The notes beneath the pieces were generated by a model that saw only the letters and a program-made list of their open reading frames with translations, ran no database searches and was not told the origin of the DNA. From Acholeplasmataceae bacterium (lineage in GTDB: Bacteria > Bacillota_I > Bacilli_A > ML615J-28 > CAG-698), in contig DUNF01000053.1 of assembly GCA_012839485.1 (NCBI GenBank), positions 1-32,677 on the forward strand: a stretch of 32,677 nucleotides of DNA, read 5' to 3'. Shown in pieces: positions 1 through 6,850 of the stretch (the stretch's first letter is position 1; every line of letters starts with the position of its first letter). The translations under genes were made by a program, and so were the position numbers.

Positions 1-24
1 GTTTTGATGATTACAAGCATGGTG

Positions 25-203
25 AAAGCTAAATTGTCACTAATTTGTTTATCAGTTGCATTAGGATAAAACACCTCTATGCCATCAATCCCATATTCTA
101 AGAATTCTTCTACTTTATTCTTTTTATATAAATATGGGATTGATGGCATAGAGGTGTTTTATCCTAATGCAACTGATAAACAAATTAGTGACAATTTAGC
201 TTT
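25..203. repeat. Left-end fold-back inverted repeat (likely artefact)
   Basis: Bases 25-97 are the exact reverse complement of 131-203 (73 bases, no mismatch), separated by 33 bases (98-130). Bases 1-25 also repeat 251-275 in direct orientation. The right arm is normal coding sequence of a PHP-domain gene. The spacer read on the minus strand continues that reading frame upstream (residues KKNKVEEFLEYG leading into IDGIEVFYP). The left 130 bases are therefore most simply strand-switched copies of the same gene rather than independent sequence. Confidence 0.9.
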
Positions 204-339
204 ATGCAAGAGGCATAATTTATTAGTAACTGCGGGATCTGACTTTCACCGTTTTGATGATTACAAGCATGGTGATATTGGTAGTGTTAGTTTGGGAAAG
301 CCTTACCTAACTAGTTTTTTAGAAAGGCTAAATAAATGA
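131..339 (+). pseudogene. PHP-domain phosphoesterase, C-terminal fragment (cut by contig end)
   Basis: This is the last part of a PHP-domain protein of the TrpH/YciV type, a family that includes nucleoside 3',5'-bisphosphate and oligonucleotide phosphatases. The visible residues GIDGIEVFYPNATDK, then LLVTAGSDFH and the C-terminal KPYL match the end of that family; the aspartate and histidine of GSDFH belong to the metal-binding set. Only in-frame sequence from 131 is trustworthy, because everything to the left belongs to the fold-back. The minus strand of 98-130 supplies about eleven more true upstream residues. The stop overlaps the next start (ATGA), so it was the gene before the rsmB-like gene in the operon. 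It is listed as a fragment because of the contig end, not because the gene is known to be broken. Confidence 0.75.
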
Positions 340-1415
340 ACATTTTTAAAATAGCTGTCGATATAATTACTAAAGTAATGAATAAAGGCTTTAGTTTTAA
401 AAAAGAATTAAGAAAAACATATGCAAAATATCAATTTACTGAAGAAGAAAAAGCTAGATTAGAAGATCTTATTTTAGGGGTAATTAATCATTATTTAGAG
501 TTGGAATATTATTTAGAGCCTTATTTATATAAAAAAACTAAAGATGAAACTAAAAATTTATTATTAATTGCTATTTATCTATTAATTTATCGTCAAGAAA
601 ATTTAGAATTGGTTATTGAAGAAGTATGTAAAGTAGCAATATTAAAAAATAAAGGTGTTAGTAATTTTGCTAGGAGAACTTTAAGAAGCTTTTCTAAAAA
701 TAGAACTAGAGATTTAGGTAATTTAATTGCCATTGATCGTTTAAGTATTGAGTATTCTTATCCTTTATGGTTAGTGAGTTATTTATTAAAAGACTACAGT
801 TATCGTGATGTGACTAAAATCCTAAAACAAGAAGATTTTGAAGAGAAAAACTTAACTAAAATGGCTATTAGGCAATTAAAATTAGAAGATCAAAAAATTG
901 GGTTAGATCTTTGGGCTAGTAGAGAAAGTAGTACTCTTTTAAGCGATAAATTGAAAAAAGGTAAGCTATATGCTGTTTTAAATCAAAAGAAGAAGCAAAA
1001 ACAGTTAAAGCGTTATTTAGGTAAGATGAATAAGAAAAATGTAAGACCAGTTTTAATTTCTCCTTTAGTATTGCAAGATGCAATTAAAGATGATTCTTTA
1101 GATTTTGTTTTAGTAAATGCACCTTCTTCAAATTTAGTAAATTATAAAAAAGAAAAAGACTTAAAATATAAATTGAGTTTATCAGGAATAAAGGAGATTA
1201 TTTCTATTCAAAAAGCTGTTTTAGATGAAATTTCTGCTTTACTTAAAGTTGGTGGAGAGTTTGTTTATTATACTAATACTGTCAATAAAGACGAAAATGA
1301 AAGAGTAATTGTTAGCTTTTTAGAAAATAATCCAAATTATAAATTAATTAAAGAGGTAAGTTATGATAATAGTGAAGTAATCGGTTATATAGCTTACTTA
1401 AGGAAAATAGCATGA
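336..1415 (+). CDS. RsmB-like protein, catalytically degenerate
   Basis: The protein has the layout of 16S rRNA m5C967 methyltransferase RsmB: an all-helical NusB-like domain (about residues 1-135) followed by a Rossmann methyltransferase-like domain. At 359 residues it is well short of the usual 430-450. The SAM-binding motif (usually LDLCAAPGGK) is missing where expected, around residues 200-212, just before LYAV. The catalytic-loop motif DAPCSG reads NAPSSN (261-266), with Ser264 replacing cysteine. The second cysteine motif YSTCS reads YYTNT (311-315), with Asn314 replacing cysteine. The neighbouring LLKVGG, ENERVI and FLENNP segments remain recognisable. The intact frame and the operon position before rlmN argue against a simple pseudogene. 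I infer that it keeps an RNA-binding role without methyl transfer. Its start overlaps the previous stop, and it is co-transcribed with rlmN. Confidence 0.8.
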   Translation: MNIFKIAVDIITKVMNKGFSFKKELRKTYAKYQFTEEEKARLEDLILGVINHYLELEYYLEPYLYKKTKDETKNLLLIAIYLLIYRQENLELVIEEVCKVAILKNKGVSNFARRTLRSFSKNRTRDLGNLIAIDRLSIEYSYPLWLVSYLLKDYSYRDVTKILKQEDFEEKNLTKMAIRQLKLEDQKIGLDLWASRESSTLLSDKLKKGKLYAVLNQKKKQKQLKRYLGKMNKKNVRPVLISPLVLQDAIKDDSLDFVLVNAPSSNLVNYKKEKDLKYKLSLSGIKEIISIQKAVLDEISALLKVGGEFVYYTNTVNKDENERVIVSFLENNPNYKLIKEVSYDNSEVIGYIAYLRKIA

Positions 1416-2446
1416 GATCGTTATATAGTATTTCAAGAGATAATTTAGTATCGTTTTTAGTTGAAAATGGACATCCTAAGTATAGAGCTGTGCAAATCTA
1501 TGAAGGTTTATATAGCCAAAATGTTAGTTCTATCGACGATATTAAAGTTTTAAAGCAAGAGTTTAAAGACTTTTTAAAAGGGCATTTTTATCTAAATAGC
1601 ATCGAACTTGTGAAGAAAGAAGAATCAGTTGATGGAACTGTTAAGTATTTGTTTAGATTATATGATGGTCATTTAATTGAAACTGTATTAATGAAACATG
1701 ATTATGGTAATAGTGTTTGTGTTTCTACTCAAGTAGGTTGCAATTTTGCTTGTGCTTTTTGTGCATCTGGACTTTTAAAGAAACAAAGAAACTTAAGAGT
1801 AGATGAATTAGTCTTACAAATTAAGTATATTAATGATGATTTAAATAAAAGGTTTGAAAAAGTAAGTAGCGTTGTAGTTATGGGGATAGGTGAACCATTT
1901 GATAATTATGACAATGTGTTAGAGTTTTTAGAAATTATCAATGATGATAAAGCACTTGCAATTGGTTCGCGTCATATTACGGTAAGTACTGTAGGTTTAG
2001 CTCCTAAAATTGAAGAGTTTAGTAATTTTCCATTACAAGTAAATCTTGCGATTTCACTTCATTTTGCATCAGATGAGAAGAGAAGTAAGTATATGCCAGT
2101 AAATAGAGCTTATAACTTAAAAGTATTAAAAGATGCTATTATCAAATACTACGAAAAAACTAATCGAAGGATTACAATTGAGTATATTTTACTTAAAGAT
2201 GTTAATGATAGTCTAGAAGATGCAAGAGCTTTAGTAGAATTTACATCTGGATTAAACTGTTATGTAAATTTAATTCCTTATAATAGTACTAGTAGCGAGT
2301 TTTTTAGAAGTGATGAAAAAGTAGTAAATGAGTTTTTTAAATATTTAAAACGAAATAATGTAAATGTAACTAAAAGAAGAGAACAGGGGCATGATATTAA
2401 TGCAGCTTGTGGTCAGTTAAGAAATAAACAGATTAAGGAGGGTTAA
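1412..2446 (+). CDS. rlmN: Dual-specificity 23S rRNA (A2503) / tRNA (A37) methyltransferase RlmN
   Basis: This radical-SAM enzyme makes 2-methyladenosine in 23S rRNA (position 2503) and in some tRNAs. The CxxxCxxC cluster motif is Cys110, Cys114 and Cys117. The resolving cysteine lies seven residues before it (Cys103), and the methyl-carrying cysteine near the C-terminus is Cys333 in the segment AACGQL. The GIGEP motif and the length (344 residues) are typical. All catalytic residues are present, in contrast to the RsmB-like protein encoded immediately upstream. The start ATG overlaps the upstream stop as ATGA, so translational coupling is likely. The next gene, rsgA, starts on the last base of its stop codon. 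Confidence 0.96.
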   Translation: MRSLYSISRDNLVSFLVENGHPKYRAVQIYEGLYSQNVSSIDDIKVLKQEFKDFLKGHFYLNSIELVKKEESVDGTVKYLFRLYDGHLIETVLMKHDYGNSVCVSTQVGCNFACAFCASGLLKKQRNLRVDELVLQIKYINDDLNKRFEKVSSVVVMGIGEPFDNYDNVLEFLEIINDDKALAIGSRHITVSTVGLAPKIEEFSNFPLQVNLAISLHFASDEKRSKYMPVNRAYNLKVLKDAIIKYYEKTNRRITIEYILLKDVNDSLEDARALVEFTSGLNCYVNLIPYNSTSSEFFRSDEKVVNEFFKYLKRNNVNVTKRREQGHDINAACGQLRNKQIKEG

Positions 2447-3288
2447 TGGAAGGTATCGTAACTAAGCTTGTAAGTGGAGACTATACAGTAAGAGTTGGTG
2501 ATAAAGAATATATTTGTAAGCCTAGAGGTGTTTTTCGTCATAAAGTGCAAGATATTTATGTAGGTGATAGAGTTATTATTGATGAAGATAATATAATTAC
2601 TGAAGTTTTGGAGCGAAAAAACCTACTTTTACGTCCAAGTGTAGCTAACATTGATCAAGTCATTTTAGTATTTTCATTAAAAGAACCAGAACTTAATTTG
2701 AATTTACTTGATAGAATGATTGCTTACTATGAATACTTAGATTTAAAGATAACAATAGTTTTCTCGAAAACTGATTTAGATTTAGATAAAACATATTTGG
2801 AGATCGTTAACTATTATAAGAGTTTATATAAAGTTTACTTTTTCTCTAAGCATGAAGAAAATGACTTTACTGGACTATTTACTAATAAGATCTCTGTTTT
2901 AAGTGGCCAAAGTGGTGTTGGCAAGTCTACTTTACTCAATACTTTAGGATTTAATTTAGAAACCCAAGAAATCAGTCAAGCATTAGGTAGAGGAAAACAT
3001 ACTACAAGACATGTAGAGTTATATAAAGTATTAGATGGTTTAGTTATGGATACACCTGGCTTTGGTATAATAAGTTTAGAAGAGTTTAATGAAACGATTT
3101 TAGCTCATTCATTTAAAGAATTCTTTTATTTAAGCCATAACTGTCGTTTTGCTACTTGTCTTCATATTAATGAACCTAATTGTGCAGTAAAAGAAGCATT
3201 AGAAAAAGGAAAGATTTTAAAATCAAGATATGAAAACTATCTTTTATTACATGAAGAAGTTAAAGAAATATTAAAAAAGAAGTATTAG
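2446..3288 (+). CDS. rsgA: Small ribosomal subunit biogenesis GTPase RsgA
   Basis: RsgA is a circularly permuted GTPase that checks late 30S assembly. An N-terminal OB fold (about 1-65) precedes the permuted G domain, with motifs in the order G4 (SKTD, 107-110), G1 P-loop (GQSGVGKST, 154-162), G2 (KHTT, 184-187) and G3 (DTPG, 202-205). The C-terminal zinc site is Cys233, Cys238, His240 and Cys246. At 280 residues it is of normal length. A clear ribosome-binding site (AAGGAGG) lies inside the end of rlmN. In many Bacillota, PrpC phosphatase and the PASTA kinase PrkC are encoded between rlmN and rsgA; here there is no room for them. Confidence 0.96.
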   Translation: MEGIVTKLVSGDYTVRVGDKEYICKPRGVFRHKVQDIYVGDRVIIDEDNIITEVLERKNLLLRPSVANIDQVILVFSLKEPELNLNLLDRMIAYYEYLDLKITIVFSKTDLDLDKTYLEIVNYYKSLYKVYFFSKHEENDFTGLFTNKISVLSGQSGVGKSTLLNTLGFNLETQEISQALGRGKHTTRHVELYKVLDGLVMDTPGFGIISLEEFNETILAHSFKEFFYLSHNCRFATCLHINEPNCAVKEALEKGKILKSRYENYLLLHEEVKEILKKKY

Positions 3289-3297
3289 GAGGATATT

Positions 3298-3942
3298 ATG
3301 AAAATAGCACCATCAATTTTATCAGCAAACTTCAATCATTTGCATGATGATGTGAAGGATTTAAAGAAATTAGGATGTGATTATCTCCATGTCGATGTAA
3401 TGGATGGTCATTTTGTTCCTAATATTAGTTTTGGAACTTTAGCTTATGAGAATTTAAAAGGAAAATTAGATATGATTTTCGATGTTCATTTAATGATTAC
3501 TAATCCTTTGTATTATGCTCCTATATTTATTAAAAAAGGTGCAGATATTTTAACTTTTCATTTAGAAGTAGAACAAGATAAAGACGAAATAATTAAAGTT
3601 ATTAAAGAAAATGGAGCTAAAGTTGGAATTTCAATTAAACCGAAGACTAATGTAGAAGAGTTGGTTCCTTATTTAGATAAAATTGATTTAATTTTAGTAA
3701 TGAGCGTTGAACCTGGTTTTGGTGGACAAAAGTTTATGGAAAATAGTTTGCCGAAGATTAAGTTTTTAGATGATTATAGAAAGAAACATAAACTAAACTA
3801 TTTAATTGAAGTAGATGGCGGCATAAATGAAAAAACAGCCAAATTATGTAAAGATAATGGCTGTGATATTGCGGTGTGTGGAACATATGTGTTTAAAGCA
3901 AAAGACCGTAAAAAAGCAATTGAGGCTGTTTTGAACTTATGA
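3298..3942 (+). CDS. rpe: Ribulose-phosphate 3-epimerase
   Basis: This TIM-barrel enzyme interconverts ribulose 5-phosphate and xylulose 5-phosphate in the pentose phosphate pathway. The family's metal and acid-base residues are in place: HVDVMDGHFVPN near residue 31, DVHLM near 62, SVEPGFGGQ near 141 and the phosphate-binding EVDGGI near 171. Length is 214 residues, normal for the family. A strong AGGAGG site lies just before the ATG. Nine bases separate it from rsgA, and its stop overlaps the thiN start. Confidence 0.96.
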   Translation: MKIAPSILSANFNHLHDDVKDLKKLGCDYLHVDVMDGHFVPNISFGTLAYENLKGKLDMIFDVHLMITNPLYYAPIFIKKGADILTFHLEVEQDKDEIIKVIKENGAKVGISIKPKTNVEELVPYLDKIDLILVMSVEPGFGGQKFMENSLPKIKFLDDYRKKHKLNYLIEVDGGINEKTAKLCKDNGCDIAVCGTYVFKAKDRKKAIEAVLNL

Positions 3943-4529
3943 TTTGTAAGATTGTAGGTGGATCTAAAGATTCTTTTAGTAAACTATATGAAAAGGATGA
4001 GAATGAATACATTATTGGCTTAGATAGTGGGACATTTTTACTTAATAAGTTAGGAATAAAAGTAGATCTTGCGATTGGTGACTTTGATTCAGTTGATATT
4101 AATGATATTAAAGCTGATAAAGTAATTGTTTATCCTAAAGATAAAGATTATAGTGATTTAGAACTTGCTTTAATGGAAATAAAAGATGATAAATTTTCTA
4201 AAGTGTTAGTTTATAATGCTTTAGAAGAAAGATTTGACCATTCTTTATCAGCTATTATTAGTTTAGTTAAGTATTTTCCATTAAATATTTGTTTATTTGA
4301 TTTAAATAATAAAGTTTATTTAATTAATAAAGACACTAAATTTAAAAAAGGAGATTATAAGTATATTTCTTTCTTTAGTCAAGATGCTTATATCACTTTA
4401 AGTGGATTTAAGTATAATTTAGATAATTATCACTTAACTGGTAATGATAACTTATGTTTAAGTAATGAAATTGAAGAAGATGCTATTATCAAGACTAAAG
4501 ATTTAGTTTTAGTTATAGAAAGCAAATAA
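3939..4529 (+). CDS. thiN: Thiamine pyrophosphokinase (ThiN/Tnr3 type)
   Basis: This enzyme transfers pyrophosphate from ATP to thiamine, giving the cofactor TPP. Family motifs are visible in order: LDSGTFLL near residue 29, IGDFDSV near 46 (metal-binding aspartates), the KDKDYSDLELAL stretch near 66-77, and ERFDHSL near 96. At 196 residues it is slightly short. The start overlaps the rpe stop as ATGA. It ends the operon at a bidirectional terminator shared with rpmB. The order rsgA-rpe-thiN-rpmB is the classic Bacillota arrangement. Confidence 0.93.
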   Translation: MICKIVGGSKDSFSKLYEKDENEYIIGLDSGTFLLNKLGIKVDLAIGDFDSVDINDIKADKVIVYPKDKDYSDLELALMEIKDDKFSKVLVYNALEERFDHSLSAIISLVKYFPLNICLFDLNNKVYLINKDTKFKKGDYKYISFFSQDAYITLSGFKYNLDNYHLTGNDNLCLSNEIEEDAIIKTKDLVLVIESK

Positions 4530-4554
4530 AAAAGGCTTATATTCTAAGCCTTTT
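4530..4554. terminator. Bidirectional terminator between thiN and rpmB
   Basis: Stem AAAAGGCTTA / TAAGCCTTTT (10 bp) with a 5-base loop. A/T runs on both sides let it act on both converging transcripts. Confidence 0.9.
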
Positions 4555-4561
4555 ATTTACA

Positions 4562-4753
4562 TTAAGCTCTTTCTACAAGTCCAGATCTTAATGCACGTGT
4601 TGATACATAAACACGTTTAATTTTGCCGTCAGCATCTTTAATTCTTACTTTTTGTAAGTTAGCTTTCCACTTTCTTCTAGTAGCTTTAAAAGAGTGAGGA
4701 CGGTTGTTACCAGATTGAGTACCGATTCCAGTAACATAACATTTACGAGCCAT
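4562..4753 (-). CDS. rpmB: 50S ribosomal protein L28
   Basis: This 63-residue basic protein of the large ribosomal subunit begins MARKCYVTGIG and contains the SGNNRPHS segment followed by the RRKWKANLQ stretch typical of L28. Only one of the cysteines of zinc-binding L28 forms is kept (Cys5), so this looks like the zinc-free type. It has its own promoter and an AAGGAGG site ahead of the ATG, and it converges on thiN as in other Bacillota. Confidence 0.95.
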   Translation of the reverse strand: MARKCYVTGIGTQSGNNRPHSFKATRRKWKANLQKVRIKDADGKIKRVYVSTRALRSGLVERA

Positions 4754-4789
4754 AACTAAAACCTCCTTACTACTCTTAAATACTTTAAT

Positions 4790-4818
4790 ATTATATCAAA
4801 AAGTTTAAGAAAAAGCAA
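4790..4818 (-). promoter_or_regulatory. Promoter of rpmB
   Basis: On the minus strand: -35 TTGCTT (4813-4818), 17-base spacer, -10 TATAAT (4790-4795). It lies about 40 bases upstream of the rpmB start. Confidence 0.8.
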
Positions 4819-5127
4819 CTTAATTGTGAAAGAAAATTTGTATAAAAAAGAGTTAAAAATTGCATTTTAAGCTAGGAAAATGGTGTAAATAGCAGAAAAA
4901 TGGCGAAAAAGGCCCTAATTTGGCGTTTCTGAGCGTTTTATCTTGTTTTAGGTAATTTGACCTTCATTAAAACTACGAGAGCAAGCAAAAAAGACCTCGC
5001 AATGCTTGTTTTTAGAGTAAAACTTAAGAATTGTAAAGAAAAAGTAAGTTTTAAGGTATTTTTAAGGGTTGCAATATATAATACTTAAAAATAAAAGTAG
5101 ATGTATAAATAAGGAGAGGTGTTTAAA
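4819..5127. other. Intergenic region between rpmB and fakA
   Basis: No coding region is evident. The stretch is more G-rich in its middle than the neighbouring intergenic DNA. It holds three blocks ending in TGGYG placed exactly 20 bases apart (4881, 4901, 4921). It also has a hairpin, GCAAGCA (4981-4987) with TGCTTGT (5003-5009), followed by a T run, which could end an upstream short transcript. The right end carries a possible fakA promoter and an AGGAGAGG ribosome-binding site (5112-5119). The asp23-type gene often found here in Bacillota is absent. Confidence 0.6.
5069..5097 (+). promoter_or_regulatory. Probable promoter region of fakA
   Basis: Two readings compete. One is a perfect -10 TATAAT at 5077-5082 with no good -35. 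The other is -35 TTGCAA (5069-5074) with a poor -10 TAAAAG 17 bases later. A promoter is expected because the preceding gene faces away. Confidence 0.4.
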
Positions 5128-6804
5128 ATGAGTAATACGAAAATTTTAACGGGCAAATTATTCAAAGAAATAATGAATAGTGGCGCGAAAAATTTAAAAG
5201 CTAATTACAAAAGAATAGACGAATTAAACGTATTCCCTGTACCCGATGGCGATACAGGTATAAACATGCTTATGACAATTGAAAGTGGCGTTAAAGAAAT
5301 GAATGCATATACAGGTGACGATTTAAGCGGTACATTGCAAAAATTATCTCGTGGAATGTTAATTGGAGCACGTGGTAATTCTGGAGTTATCTTATCGCAA
5401 ATCTTCCGTGGTTTAAGTAATGGTATCGGTGATGCTAAAGAAGCTGATGCAGTATTACTTGCTAGCGCTTATCAAGAAGCTGTAAAACAAGCATATAAAG
5501 CAGTTATGACACCTGTAGAGGGAACAATTTTAACTGTAGCACGTTTAGCAGCTGATCATATGAGCAAAGTTGCCACAAAAGAAATGACAATTGAACAATT
5601 TTATGAAGAATATTTAAATGAAGCTAAGAAAGCTTTAGATGATACACCTAATTTACTACCAGTATTAAAAGAAGCTGGAGTTGTAGATAGTGGTGGTGCT
5701 GGTTATGTAACTATCGTAGATGGTATCGTAGCTGATTTATCAGGTGCTGTTGATGTTGTAGTTGATTTAGATGCATCATTAGCTGCTACACCTACTATCA
5801 ATCTTGCTTTTAATAGTGATGGTCATAGTCATGAGAACGAATTTGGTTATTGCACAGAATTCTTACTTCAATTATCTGATAAATACAAAAATAGTGTTGA
5901 TGAAAGAACAATTCTTAATGAAATTAGTGTTTTAGGCGATAGCATTGTTTGTGTTAAAGATGGAGATATTATTAAAGTTCATATCCACACTTTAACTCCT
6001 GGTGTTATTCTAAATATTGGTCAAAGATATGGTGAATTTATTCAATTAAAGATTGAAAATATGACTTTACAACATAACGAAATCCATCATAGTGAACCAA
6101 AAGATAAAGAACCTAAAATAGAAGTAAAACCTAATGTTAAGAAAGAAAAATATGCTATTGTAACGGTAGCTACTGGCGACGGACTAATTAATACTTTTAA
6201 AGAACTAGGAGCAGATTATGTTATCCATGGTGGCCAAAGTATGAATCCATCAACAGCTGATTTCTTAAATGCTTATGGTGCCGTAAACGCAGAAAATATC
6301 ATTGTTTTCCCTAATAATAGTAATATCGTATTAACTGCAAAACAATCTGCAGAGTTATACGAAGATGCTAAAATCTGGGTATTAGAAACTAAATCAATTG
6401 CTCAAGGATTCTCAGCAATCACAATGGTAGATTTAGAACAAGAACCTGAATTATTATTAAGCAACTTAAAGAAAGTAATTGCTAATGTAACTACAGGACA
6501 AGTTACTTATTCAATTAGAGATGCTGATAACAATGGTATCAAAATTAAAAAAGATGATTACATAGCTATTTGTAATGGTAAAATTGTAGCTAGTCATAAG
6601 AATCGTTATGAAACTACTAAGAGACTATTAAAAGAAAGTATCACTCCTGATAAAGAAATCATTACTATTATCAGAGGTAAAGATGCTGACCAAAGAGAAA
6701 TTAATAATGTTGTTAAACACATTACAAAGAACTATAAAAATGTGGAAGTAGACGTTGTTGAAGGAGATCAAGAAGTCTATAGTTATATTCTAGCGATAGA
6801 ATAA
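5128..6804 (+). CDS. fakA: Fatty acid kinase ATP-binding subunit FakA (DAK2/DegV-like)
   Basis: FakA phosphorylates fatty acids carried by FakB proteins, giving acyl phosphate for PlsX/PlsY. The N-terminal DhaL-type ATP domain is shown by NVFPVPDGDTGINM near residue 30 and GARGNSGVILSQIFRG near 70. The C-terminal half is the EDD-type domain of the family. Length is 558 residues, as usual. I take the ATG at 5128, not the in-frame GTG at 5119, because the AGGAGAGG site (5112-5119) would overlap the GTG but stands 8 bases before the ATG. Finding fakA and plsX close together, with no fabD, fabG or acpP between plsX and rnc, fits a cell that feeds on external fatty acids. That is inference. No fakB is in the window. 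Confidence 0.92.
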   Translation: MSNTKILTGKLFKEIMNSGAKNLKANYKRIDELNVFPVPDGDTGINMLMTIESGVKEMNAYTGDDLSGTLQKLSRGMLIGARGNSGVILSQIFRGLSNGIGDAKEADAVLLASAYQEAVKQAYKAVMTPVEGTILTVARLAADHMSKVATKEMTIEQFYEEYLNEAKKALDDTPNLLPVLKEAGVVDSGGAGYVTIVDGIVADLSGAVDVVVDLDASLAATPTINLAFNSDGHSHENEFGYCTEFLLQLSDKYKNSVDERTILNEISVLGDSIVCVKDGDIIKVHIHTLTPGVILNIGQRYGEFIQLKIENMTLQHNEIHHSEPKDKEPKIEVKPNVKKEKYAIVTVATGDGLINTFKELGADYVIHGGQSMNPSTADFLNAYGAVNAENIIVFPNNSNIVLTAKQSAELYEDAKIWVLETKSIAQGFSAITMVDLEQEPELLLSNLKKVIANVTTGQVTYSIRDADNNGIKIKKDDYIAICNGKIVASHKNRYETTKRLLKESITPDKEIITIIRGKDADQREINNVVKHITKNYKNVEVDVVEGDQEVYSYILAIE

Positions 6805-6806
6805 TC

Positions 6807-6827
6807 AAGGGGGCTTAAAGCCCCTTT
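6807..6827 (+). terminator. Terminator after fakA
   Basis: Stem AAGGGGGC / GCCCCTTT (8 pairs, one G-U) with a 5-base loop. It has only a short T tail, so some read-through into recG is likely; no clear recG promoter is seen. Confidence 0.75.
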
Positions 6828-6850
6828 AATTATAATTTAGGAGGAATAAT

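Noticed and set aside
336..1415. rsmB as a frameshifted pseudogene
   Set aside because: The frame is open end to end, both C-terminal landmark segments (LLKVGG, ENERVI) are in the same frame, and start and stop overlap the neighbours.
4819..5127. CRISPR array or tandem repeat element in the rpmB-fakA gap
   Set aside because: The 20-base units share only a few bases and have no conserved repeat or spacer structure.
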